A stretch of DNA of 64,000 nt from Streptomyces sp. CB02959 (GTDB taxonomy: Bacteria > Actinomycetota > Actinomycetes > Streptomycetales > Streptomycetaceae): assembly GCF_002803155.1 (NCBI RefSeq), contig NZ_NNBP01000014.1, positions 90,429-154,428 on the forward strand. The letters run 5' to 3'. Below the pieces are notes generated by a model. The model did no database searches and was not told the origin of the DNA. It saw only the letters and a list, made by a program, of their open reading frames with translations. A program made the position numbers and the translations under genes. Of this stretch, positions 17,147-26,584 are shown in pieces; position 1 is the first letter of the stretch; each line of letters starts with the position of its first letter.

Positions 17147-17192
17147 TTGGTGGGGATCAGGGCGGCCCCGGCTCCGGGTCGGGAACTGCCGG

Positions 17193-17666
17193 TTATCCGA
17201 ACTGCCCCGGCTGGTAGTCGCCGGCGGGCTGCCGGGTGATGACGTTCAGCCGGTTGAAGGTGCCCATGAGGGCGATCAGGGAGACCAGGGCGATGAGCTG
17301 CTCCTCGTCGTAGTGCTCGGTGGCCCGGGCCCAGACCTCGTCCGTGACCCCACCGGCACCATCCGCGATGCGGGTCCCCTCTTCCGCCAGTTCCAGCGCG
17401 GCGCGCTCGGCCTCGGTGAAGACCGTGGCCTCCCGCCACGCCGCGACCAGGTTGAGCCGCACCGATGTCTCACCGGCGGCCGCGGCGTCCTTGGTGTGCA
17501 TGTCGACGCAGAAGCCGCAGCCGTTGATCTGGCTCGCGCGGAGCGCCACCAGCTGCTGGGTCGCGGCCGGCAGCGGTGAGTCCACGATCACCTTGCTCGC
17601 CGAGACGATGTGCTTCAGGAACTTGCCTGCGATCGGACTCTCGAAGACGTTCAAACGGGCATCCAC
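17193..17666 (-). CDS. AhpD-like alkylhydroperoxidase / carboxymuconolactone decarboxylase-family protein
   Basis: 157-residue helical protein of the AhpD superfamily. The redox/catalytic motif CGFCVDMH (Cys-x2-Cys-x3-His) is intact near residue 48, typical of peroxidase-like members that defend against organic peroxides. GTG at 17666 is preceded by GAGGAG six bases upstream; the open frame continues upstream but has no better site. It is not the pca decarboxylase despite the shared family name. Probably monocistronic, with a strong hairpin behind it. Confidence 0.87.
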   Translation of the reverse strand: MDARLNVFESPIAGKFLKHIVSASKVIVDSPLPAATQQLVALRASQINGCGFCVDMHTKDAAAAGETSVRLNLVAAWREATVFTEAERAALELAEEGTRIADGAGGVTDEVWARATEHYDEEQLIALVSLIALMGTFNRLNVITRQPAGDYQPGQFG

Positions 17667-17795
17667 AATGAGCTCCTCATGCCGTTGTCGGTGGCTGCAC
17701 TCCTCTGACGGATGAGGCCGGCGGGATGTGACACGCACGCATGTGACGTGCGTCGCCCCGGTCGACGCTGCGGTGGCGGCCACCGGCGACGAGGT

Positions 17796-18794
17796 TCAGG
17801 ATCGCTGCCGTGCCGCCGCTCCCGGCAACCTCCGGCCCGCCCGGTGGTCCGAACGCGACGCCTTGGCCCGTCGGACGAGGTCAGCGGCCGCCCCCTCCCA
17901 TTCAGGATGTGCGAAGCCGAACCCGGCCGCACCCAGCCGACCCGGTACCACCCGGCGGCTCTTGAGCAGCAGCTCCGTGTCCGTGCGCAGCGCGAACGCC
18001 CCCAGCTCCGCCATCCACCGCGGCGCCGGCAGCCCCACCGGGACGCCCTGGGCCGTGCGCAGTGCCCGCATGAACTCCCGGTGCGGGAGGGGGCCCGGCG
18101 ACGCGAGGTTCACCGGCCCTTCGAGGTCGTCCCGGGCGATCAGGAACTCCACCGCCCGCACGAAGTCCTCGTCGTGGATCCAGGAGACGTACTGCGCACC
18201 GCCGGCCACCGGCCCGCCCAGCCCCAGCCGTGCCATCCGCAGCAGTACGTCGAAGACCCCGCCCCGATCCGGGCTCATGACCATCGCCGAGCGCAGCGCC
18301 ACCTTCCGCGTCGCCGGTGTCGGCGCGTCGGCCTGCGCCCGCTCCCAGTTCTTCGCGATGTCGATGCTGTACGCCCAGTAGTCCGGTACCCCGGCCTCCG
18401 AGCCGCCGATCACCCCCGCCGCCTCGCCGTGTGCCGCGTCGAAGCGATGGGCGTAGATCGTCGCGGTACTCATCTGCAGCCAGACACGTGGTGGTCGCGC
18501 GGCGGCGGCGATCGCCTCGCCGACCACCCGCGCCGAGTCGACCCGGGAATCCATCATGGCGCGCAGGTTCTCGGCGGTGTAGCGGCAGGAGACGCTGCGT
18601 CCGGCCAGGTTGATCACGACATCGCAGCCGTCGACCGCCTCCGCCCAGGCACCGAGCGTGGCCCCGTCCCAGCCGATGTCACGCTGCCGCCTCGGGCGCC
18701 TGGTCAACACCGTGACCTCGTGACCGGCCGCCGTCAGCGCACGGTCGAGGATCGCGCCCACCTGTCCGGTTCCTCCGGGCAGCACTATCTTCAT
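17796..18794 (-). CDS. TIGR01777-family NAD(P)-dependent epimerase-like protein (YfcH/SDR39U1)
   Basis: Extended short-chain dehydrogenase fold, 332 residues. Rossmann motif VLPGGTGQVGAIL near residue 4, CDVVINLAGRSVSCRY, STATIYAHRFD and the DUF1731-like C-terminal segment (GPVNLASPGPLPHREFM onward, LLLKSRRVVPGRL). Function in the family is poorly defined. ATG 18794. A C-terminal tail of about 25 residues rich in Arg/Ala (ASRSDHRAGRRLPG) extends beyond the usual end. Confidence 0.87.
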   Translation of the reverse strand: MKIVLPGGTGQVGAILDRALTAAGHEVTVLTRRPRRQRDIGWDGATLGAWAEAVDGCDVVINLAGRSVSCRYTAENLRAMMDSRVDSARVVGEAIAAAARPPRVWLQMSTATIYAHRFDAAHGEAAGVIGGSEAGVPDYWAYSIDIAKNWERAQADAPTPATRKVALRSAMVMSPDRGGVFDVLLRMARLGLGGPVAGGAQYVSWIHDEDFVRAVEFLIARDDLEGPVNLASPGPLPHREFMRALRTAQGVPVGLPAPRWMAELGAFALRTDTELLLKSRRVVPGRLGAAGFGFAHPEWEGAAADLVRRAKASRSDHRAGRRLPGAAARQRS

Positions 18795-18940
18795 CGAGCC
18801 CCCTCAACTTCGGTGCACACCACCCTAGCCTGCAGAATTGAACGCGTTCAAAACGGTGCTGTGGGTGGGGCACGAGGTGGTGACGCCGGCCCGTCACGGA
18901 AAGCCGCCGCGGCCGGCGCACCGCTACAAACCGGGCGCTC

Positions 18941-21505
18941 CTACGCCTCCGCGACGGCCCGCAGCGGGCTCAGGGAAGCCGCTCGGCGGGCCGGAACGAC
19001 CGCCGCCACCGCGCCGATCACAAGGGACAGCAGACAGATCAGCAGCAGCGTCCCCCAGGGGAGTACCAGCGAGTACTGCGTCAGCGCGCCGTTGGCCAGC
19101 GCACCGACCGCCCACGCGCCGAACACCCCGCCGACCAGGCCCAACAGCGTGCCGAACGCGGCGACGGTCAGGGACTCCAGCCGGACCATGCGCCGGATCC
19201 CGGCGCGGTCCATGCCGATGGCGCGCAGCACACCGATCTCCCGAGTCCGCTCCGACACCGACATGGCCAGGGTGTTCACGATGCCCAGCGAGGTGATCAC
19301 GAGACCGATGGCGAGCAGCCCGTACATCAGGACCAGCAGATTGCCCATGGTGCCGGCGGCCTCGTGGACGAGCTCCGACCGGTCCTGGACCTTCAGCAGC
19401 GGGTTGTTGCCCACCGCGGTGCGCAGGCCGTTCGCGAGGGTCTGCGAGGTGGCGCCGCTGTCGGTGCGGACGAGGATCCGCTGAGCGGAGCCGGGCAGGA
19501 AGCCGGTCTTCTGCACTTCGGCGCGGGCGCCCAAAGCGTCGCGGGCGACCGGGTTGTCCTGGTAGACGCCGACGACGGTGTACTGCTGGAACGCCTGGCC
19601 GAGCCCCATGCGCGCGGTCAACCGGCCGCCCGTGCTCAGTCCGTGCTCCCGGGCGAGCGTGCCGGAGATCGCGATCCGGCCCGGCCCGAGGTCCTTCGCG
19701 GAGCCGTTGAGGAAGTGCAGCCTCATGACCGCGTCCACGGCGGCCGGGTCGATGCCGGAGATCTGCTGGACCTTGCCGCCGGTGAACAGGGTGGAGTCCG
19801 CGATGGCGGCCGCGGTCCGCACTCCGGGGGTGCCGCTCACCCGCGTCACGGCGGCCGGGTCGATGCCGGTCGTCGGGGTGCGGGTGCTGATCACGTAGTC
19901 GGCGCCGAGGCCGGCGGCGGCCTGACGGTCCAGCGCCTGCCCGGTGGAGTTGCCGATGACGGCGAGTCCGGCGACCAGCGCGGTGCTGATCATCAAGGCG
20001 GAGGCGGTGGCCGCGGTGCGCCGCGGGTCGCGCAGCGCGTTCTCCCGCGCGAGCCGGCCGGTGACGCCGAAACGGCCGGTCAGTCGGCCGGTGAGCCGGA
20101 TCACCGGGCCGGCGAGCAGCGGCGCCAGCACGATCATGGAGACGGCGAGGATGCCGCAGCCGAGCATCGCGCCCTGCAGGTTCTCGACCGAGGCGTCCTT
20201 CGCCCCGGTCAGCGACACCAACAGCCCGGCGGCGAGGACGAGAAGGACCAGCCCCACCACGCCGCGCAGGCGGGACCGGCCGGGGGAGGGGGCCTGGTCG
20301 GCCGAGCGCATCGCCTCGACGGGCGCGATGCCCGCCGCCCTGCGGGAGGGCAGCCACGCGGCGAGCACCGTGACGCCCACGCCGACACCGAGCGCGGCCA
20401 TCACCGGGCGCGGGCCGATCACCAGCGGCCCGTTGGGCAGCGTGTCCTGTGCGGTGCTCAGGATGTCGGGCAGCACGGAGGCGATGCCGAGTCCGAGCAG
20501 GAAGCCGGCGACCGAGGCGGCGAGGCCGAGCAGGGCCGCCTCGGCGAGGACGGAGCGGACCACCTGGCGACGTGAAGCGCCGATCGCCCGCAGCAGCGCG
20601 ATCTCGCGGGTGCGCCGGGTGACGAGCATCGTGAAGGTGTTGACGATGAGGAACGAGCCGATGAACAGCGAAACCCCGGCGAAGACCAGCGGCAGTTTGG
20701 TGTAGCCCCGGGTCAACGTGTCGAGGTAGCCGGCCTGTTGGGCGGCCTGGGCGGCGCCGCTGGTGGCCTCGGCCCGGTCGGCCGGGAGTACGGCACCCAC
20801 GCGGTCGGAGAGCGCGAACTGGTCGGTGCCGGGAGCGGCGGACAGGTCGATCCCGGTGTAGTGGCCCGGGGACGCGAACAACTGCTGGGCGGTGGCCTTG
20901 TCGAACAGGGCGAGGGTGCCGCCCGCGACCACCCGGCTGTCCTCGGTGGTGACGAGGCCCACCAGACGCTTCGTCAGGACCGGGCCGTCGGTGGCCAGGG
21001 TGACCGTGTCACCGATGCGGAACCCGCCCGCGGCGGCGGTCCCGCTGTCCACGGCCAGTTCGCCGCCGTTCCGGGGGGCGTGGCCCTCGACCAGCGGGTA
21101 CCGGCTGTCCTTGCCGTCCTTGCCGGGTACGTAGGCGGCGGCCAGGTTCGCCCAGGACTTGCCGGCCCGGAGCGGAGCGCCGTCCGCGGCGGACAGGACG
21201 GCCGAGCCGTCGACCGACGGCCGCACGGCGGCGACCCCGGGCACATCGGTGAGCTTCCGCACGAGCGCGTCGTCGAGCACCGAGGTGCGCTGGTGCGCGG
21301 CGGATCCGGGCGGCGGGTCCTTCGGGGTCACGGTGACCGCGACGTCCGCGAAGTTCTTCGACGCGGCGGCACGGTAGGCGGCGGCGGAGGAGTCCGCGAA
21401 GACGAGGGTGCCGGAGACGAACGCGACACCGAGACAGACCGCCAGGGCGGTCATGACCAGACGGGCCTTGTGCGCGAGGACGTTGCGCAGGGTTGTTCGC
21501 AGCAT
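18941..21505 (-). CDS. FtsX/MacB-family ABC transporter permease
   Basis: Large membrane permease of an ABC export or mechanotransmission system, 854 residues with two FtsX-type repeats. First membrane segment near residues 17-38, a large external region (about 40-265), three helices near 270-400 with the family motif TRRTREIALLRAIGASRRQV, a second membrane/external unit, and a final set with SERTREIGVLRAIGMDRAGI. ATG 21505. It lies 80 bases downstream of the ATPase gene on the same strand and forms its transporter. The adjacent two-component system suggests control by envelope or antibiotic stress; that is inference from context. Confidence 0.92.
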   Translation of the reverse strand: MLRTTLRNVLAHKARLVMTALAVCLGVAFVSGTLVFADSSAAAYRAAASKNFADVAVTVTPKDPPPGSAAHQRTSVLDDALVRKLTDVPGVAAVRPSVDGSAVLSAADGAPLRAGKSWANLAAAYVPGKDGKDSRYPLVEGHAPRNGGELAVDSGTAAAGGFRIGDTVTLATDGPVLTKRLVGLVTTEDSRVVAGGTLALFDKATAQQLFASPGHYTGIDLSAAPGTDQFALSDRVGAVLPADRAEATSGAAQAAQQAGYLDTLTRGYTKLPLVFAGVSLFIGSFLIVNTFTMLVTRRTREIALLRAIGASRRQVVRSVLAEAALLGLAASVAGFLLGLGIASVLPDILSTAQDTLPNGPLVIGPRPVMAALGVGVGVTVLAAWLPSRRAAGIAPVEAMRSADQAPSPGRSRLRGVVGLVLLVLAAGLLVSLTGAKDASVENLQGAMLGCGILAVSMIVLAPLLAGPVIRLTGRLTGRFGVTGRLARENALRDPRRTAATASALMISTALVAGLAVIGNSTGQALDRQAAAGLGADYVISTRTPTTGIDPAAVTRVSGTPGVRTAAAIADSTLFTGGKVQQISGIDPAAVDAVMRLHFLNGSAKDLGPGRIAISGTLAREHGLSTGGRLTARMGLGQAFQQYTVVGVYQDNPVARDALGARAEVQKTGFLPGSAQRILVRTDSGATSQTLANGLRTAVGNNPLLKVQDRSELVHEAAGTMGNLLVLMYGLLAIGLVITSLGIVNTLAMSVSERTREIGVLRAIGMDRAGIRRMVRLESLTVAAFGTLLGLVGGVFGAWAVGALANGALTQYSLVLPWGTLLLICLLSLVIGAVAAVVPARRAASLSPLRAVAEA

Positions 21506-21585
21506 GGGGAGCTTTCGGGAGCAGGGAGATGGGGGAGGGGTGCGGTGGTGGGCCGAGGTGCGGGGAGGTTTCGGGACGGACGGTG

Positions 21586-22440
21586 TCAGCGCGTCCGGTT
21601 CTGGTCCCGCTCCCGCTCTCGGCCTCGTTCCCGTTCCGGTTCCCGCTCCTGGTCCCGGGCCTCGAACTGGAGCATCCGGTCGAGTACGGCGCCCGAGGTC
21701 GGCTCGTGCAGTTCGTCGACGACGCGCCCATCGGCGAGGAACACCACCCGGTCCGCGTGCGCGGCGGCCACCGGGTCGTGAGTGACCATCACCACCGTCT
21801 GCCCCAACTCCCTTACCGAGTCGCGCAGGAAGCCGAGGATCTCGGCGCCGGATCGTGAGTCGAGGTTTCCGGTCGGCTCGTCGGCGAAGACGATCTCGGG
21901 CCGGGAAACCAGCGCACGGGCCACGGCGACCCGCTGCTGCTGGCCGCCGGAGAGCTCGACGGGCCGGTGGTCCAGCCGGTCGGCCAGCCCGACGGTGGCG
22001 ACGACGGTCTCCAACCAGGCCGGGTCGGGCTGCCGTCCGGCGATCCGCAGCGGCAGCGTGATGTTCTCCAGCGCGCTGAGGGTGGGCAGCAGGTTGAAGC
22101 CCTGGAAGACGAAACCCACCTTGTCCCGCCGGAGCGCGGTGAGTTGACGTTCCGTCAGTCGAGCGAGCTCGGTGTCGCCGACGCAGGCCGAACCCGACGT
22201 CACCTTGTCCAGACCGGCCAGGCAGTGCATCAGGGTGGACTTGCCGGACCCGGAGGGGCCCATGACGGCGGTGAAGCGGCTCCGGGCGAACTCCACGGAC
22301 ACCGCGTCGAGGGCCGTGACCCGGGTCTCACCCTTCCCGTACACCTTGGTCAGGTCGGTGGCGCGGGCGGCCGGTTCTGCGACGGGGGAGCGGGGGAACG
22401 AAGCGACGGGGGAACGAGGGGAAGAAGACAGCTGCGACAT
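21586..22440 (-). CDS. ABC transporter ATPase, LolD/MacB-like, with charged Arg/Glu tail
   Basis: Nucleotide-binding subunit for the FtsX-type permease, 284 residues. Walker A GPSGSGKST near residue 61, Q-loop GFVFQGFNLLPTL, signature LSGGQQQRVAVARAL, Walker B IVFADEPTGNLD, switch His in VMVTHD. An N-terminal Ser/Pro repeat (SPRSPVASFPRSPVA) precedes the domain and the last 25 residues are an alternating Arg/Glu run (EREPERERGRERERDQ), probably a repeat-driven extension. ATG 22440. Next to a LuxR-type response regulator and its kinase. Confidence 0.92.
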   Translation of the reverse strand: MSQLSSSPRSPVASFPRSPVAEPAARATDLTKVYGKGETRVTALDAVSVEFARSRFTAVMGPSGSGKSTLMHCLAGLDKVTSGSACVGDTELARLTERQLTALRRDKVGFVFQGFNLLPTLSALENITLPLRIAGRQPDPAWLETVVATVGLADRLDHRPVELSGGQQQRVAVARALVSRPEIVFADEPTGNLDSRSGAEILGFLRDSVRELGQTVVMVTHDPVAAAHADRVVFLADGRVVDELHEPTSGAVLDRMLQFEARDQEREPERERGRERERDQNRTR

Positions 22441-22759
22441 GTGTACTCCGCCTGGGTGCGACGGTCCGCAGCCACTGCGGCGGACCGGGGGAACACATCC
22501 ATCCTCACCGCTCCCACCTGCGGAAACATCGTTCTGGCGGCTGGAGTTGGCCTCTGCCCAAGGCAGGGTTCTGCCGGGTCCTTCTCTGCTCTTCGACCCA
22601 GCTCCGGCGGCCGGGTCTCTGCCTTTGGGAAGAGACAGCAGGGATCGGAATCAAGATCGGGGTCGGGGTCGGGATCGGCAAGGACCGTTCCCTCGGGAGC
22701 CGGGAGCCGGGAGCCGGGAGCCGGGAGCCGGGAGCTCGGGAGTCCTGGGCCTCAGGACG
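22441..22759. other. Intergenic region between the ABC ATPase and the response regulator
   Basis: 319 bases containing the ATPase promoter region, a 7-bp inverted repeat (GGTCCGC/GCGGACC around 22463-22490), a stretch rich in GGGATC/GGGGTC units around 22640-22680 and the GGGAGCC tandem repeat. No gene is apparent. Confidence 0.5.
22695..22736. repeat. GGGAGCC heptanucleotide tandem repeat
   Basis: Five perfect copies of GGGAGCC followed by one GGGAGCT, period 7, just beyond the 3' end of the response regulator. The run of GGG every seven bases could form a G-quadruplex. Copy number is likely to vary between strains. Confidence 0.85.
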
Positions 22760-23437
22760 TCAGGACGTCAGGCCCGTCCGGTGGGCCAGTAGGGCGGCCT
22801 GCACCCGGCTCGTCGAACCGGTCTTGTCCAGGATCGCGCCGACGTGCGTCTTCACCGTGCCGATCCCGATGCCGAGCCGCCCGGCGATGTCCTGGTTCGA
22901 CAGTCCCTCTCCGAGCATCGCGAGGACCTCCCGCTCCCGGGCGGTGAGCCGGGCGGTCCGCTCGTCCGCGAGCGCGCGGTCCGCGGCTTCCGGATCGCCA
23001 CCGCGCAACATCCGGGCGATCACCGCCCCGGTGACGCCCGGCGAGAGCACGGCATCGCCGGCGGCGGCCGCCCGCACCGCGCTGATCAGCTCCTGCGGGC
23101 CTTCGTCCTTGAGGAGGAAGCCGGAGGCGCCCTCCCGCAGTGCCCGGATCACGTTGGCCTCGTCCCCGAAGGTCGTCAGCATCACCACCCGCGGCGCGGG
23201 GTCGAGGGCGAGCAGCGGTGCGATCGCGGCCAGGCCGTCGCACACCGGCATCCGGATGTCCACCAGTGCAACGTCGGGATGGTGGGCGGCGGCCATGTCG
23301 ACGGCCTGCCGTCCGTCCGGCGCCTCGGCGACGACGTCGATGCCGTCGGCATGCCGGAGGATCAGGCGGACACCGTGCCGGATCATCGTCTCGTCGTCGG
23401 CGAGCAGGACACGGATGGGCGGGGTGGGCTCGGTCAC
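22760..23437 (-). CDS. NarL/LuxR-family response regulator
   Basis: DNA-binding output of a two-component system, 225 residues. Receiver domain with acidic pair DD at residues 14-15, phospho-acceptor Asp near 60 (ALVDIRMP) and Lys in FLLKDEGP; C-terminal LuxR HTH (LTAREREVLAMLGEGLSNQD, then VKTHVGAILDKTGS). GTG at 23437 overlaps the TGA of the kinase gene (GTGA), so they are coupled. Likely controls the divergent or neighbouring ABC export pair, judged by position. Confidence 0.93.
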   Translation of the reverse strand: MTEPTPPIRVLLADDETMIRHGVRLILRHADGIDVVAEAPDGRQAVDMAAAHHPDVALVDIRMPVCDGLAAIAPLLALDPAPRVVMLTTFGDEANVIRALREGASGFLLKDEGPQELISAVRAAAAGDAVLSPGVTGAVIARMLRGGDPEAADRALADERTARLTAREREVLAMLGEGLSNQDIAGRLGIGIGTVKTHVGAILDKTGSTSRVQAALLAHRTGLTS

Positions 23438-25212
23438 GGGGTCTCCCAGGGTGCGGCGTCCCGGACCGACGGGACGGCGAAGTGGTCGATGGCGATCAGA
23501 CGCTGCGCGGCGTCGAAGCAGTAGCGGGCGACGATCAGGCTGCCGGGGCGGCTCTCGGTGGCGCCGTTGAACGGGTAGATGCAGCCGGCCGAGCCGCCGG
23601 GGCGCGGCGGTTCGTGGCCGGTGGCGGCGGCCCGTACCGCCGCGTTGTCCAGGACGCCGAGCCCCGCCACTTCCTCGTAGGTCATGCCGACGCGGGGCAG
23701 CGGACGCGGCCCCGCGGCGTGCGGCCGGGTGGCGTAGACGAAGGTGACTCCGAGGACCATCAGCACGCACAGTCCCACCAGGCCGACGGCGAGCATCAGC
23801 GCCTCGGTGGTCGGGCGCTCGGCCGGAACGGGCTCCTCGTCACCGGGCTGCCGGCCACCGCTCCGCTCGTCCGCACCGGCCCGGACGTCCGCGCCTGGTC
23901 GGTCCCGCGCTTCCCGCGTTTCCTCCGTTTCGTCGGCGTTACCGGGCTCGGCAGGGGCGGCCGGATCTGCCGGCACCGTCGCGTCCACCTCGAACCCGCC
24001 GGACGGCAGCCCGGCGGCGTCGAACGACCCACCGAGCAGCTCCACCCGCTCCCTGAGGCCGGTGAGTCCGCGGCCGGTGCCCATGTCCCTGGCGGCGGCC
24101 GGCTGCTTCGGCGGTGCACCGTTGCGGACGGTGACCCGCACCTTCTCGTCGTCGTGCACGACCGTGACGGTCACGTGCGACGCGGTCGCGTACCGGTGCA
24201 CATTGGTCAGGGCCTCCCGTACGACCCGGTGCACCGCCCGACGCACCGGCGCCGGGCGGGCAACGAGATCCGGCCCCGTCCAGTCGAGCCGGACGGCGAT
24301 CCCGCCGTCGCGGGACTCCGCCACCAGCGTCTCGATGTCGGCGCGGGTGCCGGTAGCGTCGGTGAGCGCATCCGGCCCGGTGTCCCGGCCGAGCGGACCG
24401 AGGACCCCGAGCGCCTGCCGCAGTTCACGCATCGCGTCCCGGGTGGTCCGCCGCACCAGGACGGCCTCCTCGCGCAGTTCGGGTGCCGCCCGGTCCAAGG
24501 CCAGCTCCAGCCCCCCGGCGTGCAGTGAGATCAGACTGAGCCGGTGCCCCACCAGATCGTGCATCTCCGCGGCGATCCGGGACCGCTCGTGGATCCGGGC
24601 CTCGCTGTCCGCGAACCGGCGGGCCCGTTCGGCCGCGTCACCGCGCTCGCGCAGCGCCCGCAGCAAGCGGCCCTGCTGCCCGTGCGCCGTGCCGACCAGG
24701 CCAGGCACGACCACGGCGGTCGACGCCAGCACCAGACCGAGCGCCAACCCGTACGGCACCGGCCCCGGACCGAGCCACGGTGCGACCGCCGCCGCGGACC
24801 CCACGGCAAGGCCACCGGCCGTGGCGAGCAGCCGGGCACGCCAACGTGTCCGGACCGTCCGGCGCGCAATCGCGTACGCGGCCGCCGCCGTGATCGGCCC
24901 GACTCCGGGCGAGAGGCCGCTCAGCACGGCGAGCGTCAGCAGCACGGCCACGGGGAACCGGCGGCACAGCGGGAAGAGCGCGGCACCGGCGGCGAGTGCC
25001 GACAACTGGAACCACGGGTGCGGCAGGAACCCGAGGTGCCCGACCATCACGTACACGCCCAGGCCGGCGATCGCCACACCGGCGGTCACCGCCATGGCGT
25101 GCGCGGACCCGCCCGAGGCCGTTCCGACAGGCGGGCGACAGCGGGCGAATCGACGGAGAGGGTTGGTGCGCGCCACGCTGACCAGTATCGACGTCCAACT
25201 GCGTGTCGGCAT
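23434..25212 (-). CDS. Histidine kinase (DesK/NarX-like) with C-terminal membrane anchor and outer domain
   Basis: Sensor kinase, 592 residues, longer than the usual 380-420. N-terminal membrane helices (about residues 38-165), dimerisation/phospho-acceptor segment with His near 218 (AAEMHDLVGHRLS), HATPase with N-box REALTNVHRYA and G-box GTGRGLTGLRER near 380. After the kinase core comes an acidic linker (about 412-468), one more membrane segment (about 471-494) and an external tail of about 98 residues with two Cys (GCIYPFNG and RYCFDA). This puts a second sensory surface outside the cell after the catalytic core. The N-terminal start at 25212 is uncertain because no good ribosome site is visible. 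Confidence 0.88.
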   Translation of the reverse strand: MPTRSWTSILVSVARTNPLRRFARCRPPVGTASGGSAHAMAVTAGVAIAGLGVYVMVGHLGFLPHPWFQLSALAAGAALFPLCRRFPVAVLLTLAVLSGLSPGVGPITAAAAYAIARRTVRTRWRARLLATAGGLAVGSAAAVAPWLGPGPVPYGLALGLVLASTAVVVPGLVGTAHGQQGRLLRALRERGDAAERARRFADSEARIHERSRIAAEMHDLVGHRLSLISLHAGGLELALDRAAPELREEAVLVRRTTRDAMRELRQALGVLGPLGRDTGPDALTDATGTRADIETLVAESRDGGIAVRLDWTGPDLVARPAPVRRAVHRVVREALTNVHRYATASHVTVTVVHDDEKVRVTVRNGAPPKQPAAARDMGTGRGLTGLRERVELLGGSFDAAGLPSGGFEVDATVPADPAAPAEPGNADETEETREARDRPGADVRAGADERSGGRQPGDEEPVPAERPTTEALMLAVGLVGLCVLMVLGVTFVYATRPHAAGPRPLPRVGMTYEEVAGLGVLDNAAVRAAATGHEPPRPGGSAGCIYPFNGATESRPGSLIVARYCFDAAQRLIAIDHFAVPSVRDAAPWETP

Positions 25213-25371
25213 GAACCCTGCGGGCGATGTGTCCCTCTGCCGAAAGACAGAGAGACACGGGCACGTCGGCGCGCATCAGGCCGGGCACGGCTACGGGAGG
25301 AAACGGCGCCCCCCCCGAACCCGCGTCGCCGACGACCCCGACCCCGTAGGGCCCCGTGCCGGCGGACGGGC

Positions 25372-26039
25372 TCAAGCCGCGGCGTCCCCCGGTGCTCCGG
25401 ACGCGAAGGCCAGGATGTGCGGGACCGCCTCGCGCAGGCTGTTGAAGTGGCGGTGCACGCCCTCCACGGCGACCGAGGTGTTCACGCCCCACACCGTCAT
25501 GCCGGCCCGCAGTCCGGACTGGACTCCGGACGCGGCGTCCTCGACGACCAGGCAGTGGCTCGGCTCGGCACCCAGTTGGGCGGCGGCCCGCAGGTACGGA
25601 ACGGGGGAGGGCTTGCCCTCCTCGACCGCCGCCGCGTCCACGATCACGCTCGGCAGCGGCAGGCCCGCCCGCAGGAAGCGGCCGCGCACCCGTGTTCGTA
25701 GTTCGAGGTCACCAGTGCCCAGGACCCTGAGGGCCGACCGTGCAGCAGCTCCGGTGCGCCGTCGAAGGCACCGTAGACGCCGGACCGCACGTCCTCGTCC
25801 TCCAACTTGTGCAGCGTGCCCAGGCAGGCGTGCGGATCGCGGTCCGCGGCGACCCGCGCGAACGTCTCCATCGGGCGGGTGCGCAAGGCCACTTCGTACA
25901 CCTCGTCCGCGTCCAGCCCGTACCGCTCCGCCCACGCTCGCCACACCCGGCGCTGGTTGCTCACCGCGTCGATCAACGTGCCGTCGACGTCGAACAGGAC
26001 GTGTCCCGGACTGCCGAGCCGTACGGAATCTCTGGTCAC
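25372..26039 (-). pseudogene. HAD-family hydrolase, frameshifted
   Basis: Sugar-phosphatase-like HAD phosphatase split over two frames. The first part (from GTG 26039) carries the nucleophile motif VLFDVDGTLIDAV and runs through VTSNYEH; the second, in another frame, continues RGRFLRAGLPLPSVIV, then EEGKPSPVPYLRAA and VVEDAASGVQSGLRAGM with the Lys and Asp motifs. The break is near 25690, where one base too few (or two too many) separates the halves. Either a true inactivating frameshift or a sequencing error in a GC-rich run; all other motifs are conserved, which leaves the second possible. Confidence 0.75.
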
Positions 26040-26239
26040 CCGTCGATCATGCCAGGGGTACGCCACCGCCCCACCCCAAGCACGCCAGGTGCACGGTGGC
26101 AGTCGCACCGGTGAGCGCTACGAGGTGCCGGTGTCCTGGGCCGTCATCGCCAGCAGTACCAGCGCGTCGTGTTCGGCGGTGCCGGGTGCGGCTCCTCGGT
26201 GCGTGGCTCGTAGGCAGACACGCGGTCGGGCGGGTGACC

Positions 26240-26584
26240 GGGTCGATCACTTACACCTCGGGAATCAACGCGTACCGACCGAACGGATCGAACACCATCG
26301 TGGCCGCGGCCAACGGCGCGCTCGCGTCCCTGGCATACGGCCTGGCGATCGAGTTGGCGCCGGTGCGGGTGAACGTGATCTCTCCCGGCTGGGTGGACAC
26401 CTCCCTCTGGGACCAGCTCGGCATGGACAAGGAGGCGGCCTTCGCCGAGCTGGCCGAGCGACTCCCCGCCCGACGCATCGGCACCCCCGACGACATCGCC
26501 CAGGCGTTCCTCTCGGTGATGCGCAACGGATTCATCACCGGCACGGTGCTGGACGTGGACGGCGGCCACCGCCTCCTCACCTGA
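26240..26584 (+). pseudogene. C-terminal remnant of an SDR-family oxidoreductase
   Basis: About 114 residues matching the C-terminal half of a classical short-chain dehydrogenase: SITYTSGINAYRP, AAANGALASLAYGLAIELAP, VRVNVISPGWVDT, RIGTPDDIAQAFL and the end motif FITGTVLDVDGGH. The Rossmann half with the cofactor motif and the start codon are missing. Between it and the broken HAD gene (26040-26239) are about 200 bases with another possible coding scrap on the minus strand (EHDALVLLAMTAQDTGTS to a stop). The 3' end overlaps the MerR gene by eight bases, convergent. Confidence 0.72.

Noticed and set aside
17193..17666. The AhpD-like gene as the missing pca decarboxylase (pcaC)
   Set aside because: It has the Cys-x2-Cys-x3-His redox motif of peroxidase-like members and lies 20 kb from the pca genes.
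22695..22736. GGGAGCC repeats as a CRISPR array
   Set aside because: Period is 7 bases with no spacers and no cas genes in the window.
23744..26584. A 946-codon open frame across the histidine kinase and beyond
   Set aside because: Almost all of it is antisense to the kinase; only its last 114 codons match a protein family (the SDR remnant).
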